Shown piece by piece: positions 61,376 to 64,000 of a stretch of 64,000 nucleotides of DNA. The stretch's first letter is position 1, and every line of letters begins with the position of its first letter. Origin of the DNA: Jejuia sp040720935 (GTDB lineage: Bacteria; Bacteroidota; Bacteroidia; Flavobacteriales; Flavobacteriaceae); assembly GCF_040720935.1 (NCBI RefSeq), contig NZ_JBFDAE010000008.1, forward strand, positions 150,549 through 214,548, written 5' to 3'. The position numbers and the translations under genes were made by a program. The notes beneath the pieces are model-generated. The model was not told the origin of the DNA, did no database searches, and saw nothing but the letters and a program-made list of their open reading frames with translations.

Positions 61376-61930
61376 ATGAAAAATTTAAAAATAGTTACCC
61401 TAGTAATAGCACTTTCATTTTTAGCATTTAATTGTTCAAAAAATGATGACGATATAACAATACCTCCAGGACCCGATTTTTCTGGAACCTATTCACAGGC
61501 AGATCAAATGGGAAGACCAGCAGTAAATACTGTATTTGTGTCTTCAGCAAGTAAGGATATGTTTAATGTAACAATCCCTTCGGAACAAGATGCCGCTTTT
61601 CAAAGTATGTTTGAAACGAACTTAACAGGATTAAGTCCTGCGTTTGCAAATACAGGAGATAAAAATGCTTTAATGCAAGATGCTGCTGCTTTCACAAGAC
61701 TTTTGGCAACCGATGTTTTAAATGTTTCGTTGGATGGAAAAACAACTTTCTATGATGGAACAAATGTTTTAACAGGTCGTGCTTTGGCCGATGATGTGAT
61801 TACTGTTGAACTGTTATTGATTTTTGGCGGAGAAGATTTTACTGAAAATCCAACGCTGTCTGACGATCATGTTGATGCTAATGATAAACCTTTTTTAACC
61901 TCGTTCCCATATTTAGCCTCACCATGGTAA
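61376..61930 (+). CDS. Lipoprotein related to the DUF4331 C-terminal part
   Basis: 184 aa with lipobox 'LAFNC' at residue 20. 'DFSGTYSQADQMGRPAVNTVFV' and 'ALADDVITVELLLIFGG' near the end ('LSDDHVDANDKPFLTSFPYLASPW') resemble the C-terminal half of DUF4331 proteins. Together with the gene 30 bp upstream it could reconstitute one DUF4331 unit, anchored in a membrane by this half. Confidence 0.75.
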   Translation: MKNLKIVTLVIALSFLAFNCSKNDDDITIPPGPDFSGTYSQADQMGRPAVNTVFVSSASKDMFNVTIPSEQDAAFQSMFETNLTGLSPAFANTGDKNALMQDAAAFTRLLATDVLNVSLDGKTTFYDGTNVLTGRALADDVITVELLLIFGGEDFTENPTLSDDHVDANDKPFLTSFPYLASPW

Positions 61931-61942
61931 TGGCTATCTCTC

Positions 61943-61976
61943 CCGAGTATGTTTTGAAAAAAACATGCTCGGTTAT
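61943..61976 (+). terminator. Hairpin between the DUF4331-like lipoprotein and the TPR gene
   Basis: 13-bp arms CCGAGTATGTTTT/AAAACATGCTCGG (61943-61955, 61960-61972) with one mismatch and a weak T tail (TTATTT). It supports the TPR gene start at 62010, not at an ATG inside the hairpin. Confidence 0.65.
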
Positions 61977-62009
61977 TTAAAAGAATTACTAACAAAAAAA
62001 CACAAAACA

Positions 62010-63308
62010 ATGAAAACCATAAACCTCTTAGCTTTTACAATTATTTTATTGGTAGTAGGATGTAAAGACAATTCTCCAGCACCAACTTTAGTAACAAATT
62101 CTAAAGATTACAACCACTATTTAAAAACAGAAAAAAATGAGATGTTGGATGCTGCACAACAGGATTATAAATTTTGGGAAAAAAAGCTTGAAAAAGAGCC
62201 AAATCAGTTTCCGTATTTGGTAAAAGCTGCAGCATCCCAATCTCTATTATTTAATAAAACAGGTAAAATAAAACATTTAATACAAGCAGAAGTCTATTTG
62301 GTAGCAGCAAACGAAGCTACTGCTTATAAAAATTCTGGATATTTAAGAGCATTGTCTAGAAATTATATTTCGCAACACAAATTTAAAGACGCTTTAGAAT
62401 TACTGAAAAAAGCAGAAGCTAATGGCGATAAACTAAAGTCAACTCAAAAAATGTTGTTCGATGTGTATTTAGAGTTAGGCAATACAGAAGCCGCAAAGCA
62501 GTATTTAACTAAAATTGAAAATTATAAAGATTTCGATTTCTTAATAAGATTATCAAAATGGAGCGATCATGAAGGCGATTTAGATAATGCCATTTTATAT
62601 TTAAAAAAGGCTACAGAAATAGTTGAAGCTCATAAAAATGAAGGTTTAAAACAATGGGCATACACCAATTTAGCTGATTATTACGGGCATGCAGGAAAAA
62701 TTGAAGCGTCCTATAATCATTATTTAAAGGCTTTAGAAATTGATCCAAATGATGCTTATGCAAAAAAGGGAATTGCTTGGATCGTGTATTCTCACGAGAA
62801 AAATCCAGATGAAGCATTACGTATTTTAAATGCCATTATTGAAAATTACAACGCACCGGATTATTATCTGTTGAAAGCAGAAATTGCTGAGTTTAAAGGC
62901 GATATAATTCAGAAAGAAACACAATTAGAATTATACAATAATGCTGTTACGAATAATTTATATGGCGACATGTATAATAAATATAACGTGTTATTATTTG
63001 CTGAAGATTCTAAAAAAACAGCTGAAGCTTTAAGAATAGCCAATCAAGAAATTAATAACAGACCCACCGAACAGTCTTACGATTTGTTAGCCTGGGCATA
63101 TTACAATCATGGCGATGTAAAAGGCGCTTTAGAAATTATGGAAAATCATGTAGTTGGAAAAACTTCCGAACCAGAAGCTATGTACCATTTGGCGCAAATT
63201 TATAAAGCAAACGGTTTGGTAGATAATGCAAAAACATTAAAAGGAGAATTATTGGAAAGTACGTTTGAATTAGGACCATTAATGGCCCAACATATTAAGA
63301 ATATTTAG
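62010..63308 (+). CDS. Tetratricopeptide-repeat lipoprotein
   Basis: 432 aa from ATG 62010, which starts a clear lipoprotein signal ('INLLAFTIILLVVGC'); a start at 61965 lies in the terminator hairpin. It contains about eight TPR units such as 'YNHYLKALEIDPNDAYAKKGIAWIVYSHEKNPDEALRIL' and 'SYDLLAWAYYNHGDVKGALEIM'. It probably serves as a binding scaffold in the same cell envelope process as the DUF4331 pair; the co-localisation seems conserved in Bacteroidota. Confidence 0.85.
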   Translation: MKTINLLAFTIILLVVGCKDNSPAPTLVTNSKDYNHYLKTEKNEMLDAAQQDYKFWEKKLEKEPNQFPYLVKAAASQSLLFNKTGKIKHLIQAEVYLVAANEATAYKNSGYLRALSRNYISQHKFKDALELLKKAEANGDKLKSTQKMLFDVYLELGNTEAAKQYLTKIENYKDFDFLIRLSKWSDHEGDLDNAILYLKKATEIVEAHKNEGLKQWAYTNLADYYGHAGKIEASYNHYLKALEIDPNDAYAKKGIAWIVYSHEKNPDEALRILNAIIENYNAPDYYLLKAEIAEFKGDIIQKETQLELYNNAVTNNLYGDMYNKYNVLLFAEDSKKTAEALRIANQEINNRPTEQSYDLLAWAYYNHGDVKGALEIMENHVVGKTSEPEAMYHLAQIYKANGLVDNAKTLKGELLESTFELGPLMAQHIKNI

Positions 63309-63353
63309 TTTAGAACTTACAAATTGATTTAAGAGGAATTAGTTTGATTTTTG

Positions 63354-63388
63354 AAACCTAAAGATGGTTTGGTTTTAGGTTTTTTTTG
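63354..63388 (+). terminator. Intrinsic terminator after the TPR gene
   Basis: Arms AAACCTAAA (63354-63362) and TTTAGGTTT (63374-63382) with a T run to 63388. Confidence 0.75.
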
Positions 63389-63511
63389 TTAGGATGAAAG
63401 TCGTCATGTTACAGAAATGTGATTGGTGGCTTTTGTTTTGTTTAGTTTTTCAGAAATCGAAGCAATTAATTTTAAGATTTTTGGAGTAATTTATGAGGAT
63501 ATTTCATTTTT

Positions 63512-63531
63512 ATAGTATCATATGATACTAT
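63512..63531. repeat. Perfect 20-bp palindrome ATAGTATCATATGATACTAT
   Basis: It lies just beyond the 3' end of the small minus-strand lipoprotein frame; it could be an operator or a weak terminator. Confidence 0.5.
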
Positions 63532-63538
63532 CACTTAT

Positions 63539-63640
63539 CTATACTGTTTCTTCGAATTGAGTGATTTTAAAATCAGTTTTTTTCTCTTGACACGATGCGA
63601 AAGAAGAAAATAATAATAATAAAATCAGAAGCTTGTTCAT
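63539..63640 (-). pseudogene. 33-aa lipoprotein-signal ORF, probable truncated gene
   Basis: ATG 63640 opens a clear lipoprotein signal ('LLILLLLFSSFASC') followed by only 16 residues before TAG. This is too short for a normal lipoprotein, so it is probably the front of a gene whose rest was lost. A functional micro-lipoprotein cannot be ruled out. Confidence 0.45.
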
Positions 63641-63791
63641 TAAATCTCGGTTTTTCTTAAATGCAGTACGTCTTCGTGTATGGTTAGTTGCGGAAAGGAA
63701 TGTGTGTTATTTTCCGCTAAATTGATTTTTCTTAAAGGTAGGAATTTTCCAAAGAGTCACTAGCCGAGCAATTATTTTTACACGGTGTGCC

Positions 63792-64000
63792 TGTTGCACA
63801 ACGTTTTGGTAAATATACAGAAATTTCGTATATTAACATATGCAAGGCAACAAGATATTTCAAGAAAAGCTGTTCAGCAGTTTCCAGTTGAGCGCTCGGG
63901 TTCCGCGGGACAATTTTTACCGCAGGCTATCATCGGTTTTAGATCTGGAATTCCTCCGTAAAGAGACAAAAAGGTATTATGGCAGTTGTGGCCAAAAAAG
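63792..64000 (+). mobile_element. Left end of an IS1182-like insertion sequence
   Basis: A transposase start at 63840 is preceded by a probable left end near TGTTGCACAAC (63792-63802). The rest of the element lies outside the window. Base composition rises in GC within the transposase gene relative to its surroundings, a sign of recent arrival. Confidence 0.6.
63840..64000 (+). CDS. IS1182-family transposase, 3' end outside window
   Basis: The open frame starts with MQGNKIFQEKLFSSFQLSAR and continues through 'VPRDNFYRRLSSVLDLEFLRKE' to the edge of the window. This N-terminus (Q-G-N-K-x-F...L-S-x-R-V-P-x-D-N-F-Y-R-R-L) is the standard start of IS1182-like (IS5 superfamily) transposases in Bacteroidota. 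Only about 53 codons are visible, so intactness is unknown. Confidence 0.82.
   Translation, partial: MQGNKIFQEKLFSSFQLSARVPRDNFYRRLSSVLDLEFLRKETKRYYGSCGQK

Larger units (their letters stand above)
63309..63839. other. 531-bp gene-poor region before an insertion sequence
   Basis: It contains a terminator (63354-63388), a perfect 20-bp palindrome (63512-63531), a 33-codon lipoprotein-like frame on the minus strand, a GCGGAAA/TTTCCGC hairpin (63690-63717) and the left end of an IS1182-like element. Confidence 0.65.

Noticed and set aside
1..64000. CRISPR arrays, tRNA or rRNA genes
   Set aside because: No regularly spaced 25-40 bp repeats and no cloverleaf or rRNA signatures were found by reading; small RNAs may have been missed.

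Overview
The window looks like chromosomal DNA of a low-GC member of the Flavobacteriaceae (phylum Bacteroidota). Supporting signs are Bacteroidota-type promoters (TTTG, 19-21 nt, TAnnTTTG) before several genes, two secreted enzymes with C-terminal type IX secretion (T9SS) sorting domains, flavobacterial family proteins (DUF6913, DUF4835, DUF2279, 2TM-domain, LETM1-related) and the Bacteroidota form of RNA polymerase omega. The genus cannot be read from the sequence alone.

Layout. 1-5.3 kb: a partial DUF2279 gene, a lytic-transglycosylase-like protein, an RsmI-like methyltransferase, a secreted sugar dehydrogenase, a low-molecular-weight phosphatase and dnaA. 5.5-12.8 kb: thioesterase, YigZ, HAD hydrolase, ribD, LEA-type lipoprotein, GNAT, then prmC-ligA (ATGA-coupled) and a membrane protein. 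12.8-17.7 kb: DoxX, a 5'-nucleotidase split over two genes, DUF6913-dapA, bamD and omega. 17.7-27.7 kb: a hairpin-rich spacer, then coaBC-DUF4835-recN, fabI, and the chain GT2-YbbR-coaE followed by an RprXY-like sensor kinase and regulator. 27.9-31.3 kb: an all-minus accessory island (dual-OB protein, two DUF488 proteins, a REP doublet, a duplicated gene start, an SRPBCC protein and a YdeI-CDGSH fusion) inserted before pyrG-yidC. 35-44.3 kb: YwqK-like protein, mnmA, a secreted subtilase, flavin oxidoreductase, MATE transporter, PAP2, meaB and DUF2911. 44.4-48.2 kb: a repeat element, an ECF sigma operon with an unusual WGEKFG-repeat protein, and an M23 peptidase. 48.3-51.3 kb: a complete type II restriction-modification system with a controller (C) protein and readable C-box operators at both promoters. 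51.5-58.3 kb: NYN-OST-HTH protein, TonB, PAP2, DUF2141 and a LytS/LytTR two-component cluster with three copies of the 2TM domain. 58.4-64 kb: a damaged-looking fic gene, a LETM1-related gene, a DUF4331/lipoprotein/TPR trio, and the left end of an IS1182-like element running off the window.

The most complete mobile system is the C-regulated R-M locus. The C gene appears leaderless, two C-boxes overlap its own promoter, and one C-box covers the presumed start site of the convergent methyltransferase gene. This matches the delayed-switch logic known for PvuII/Esp1396I-type systems, here carried by Bacteroidota promoter elements. The least explained items are the dual-OB/DUF488 cassette, the WGEKFG-repeat protein in the ECF operon, the kinase-linked 2TM family, and a diverged structured repeat present in two copies (about 44.55 kb and 57.4 kb).
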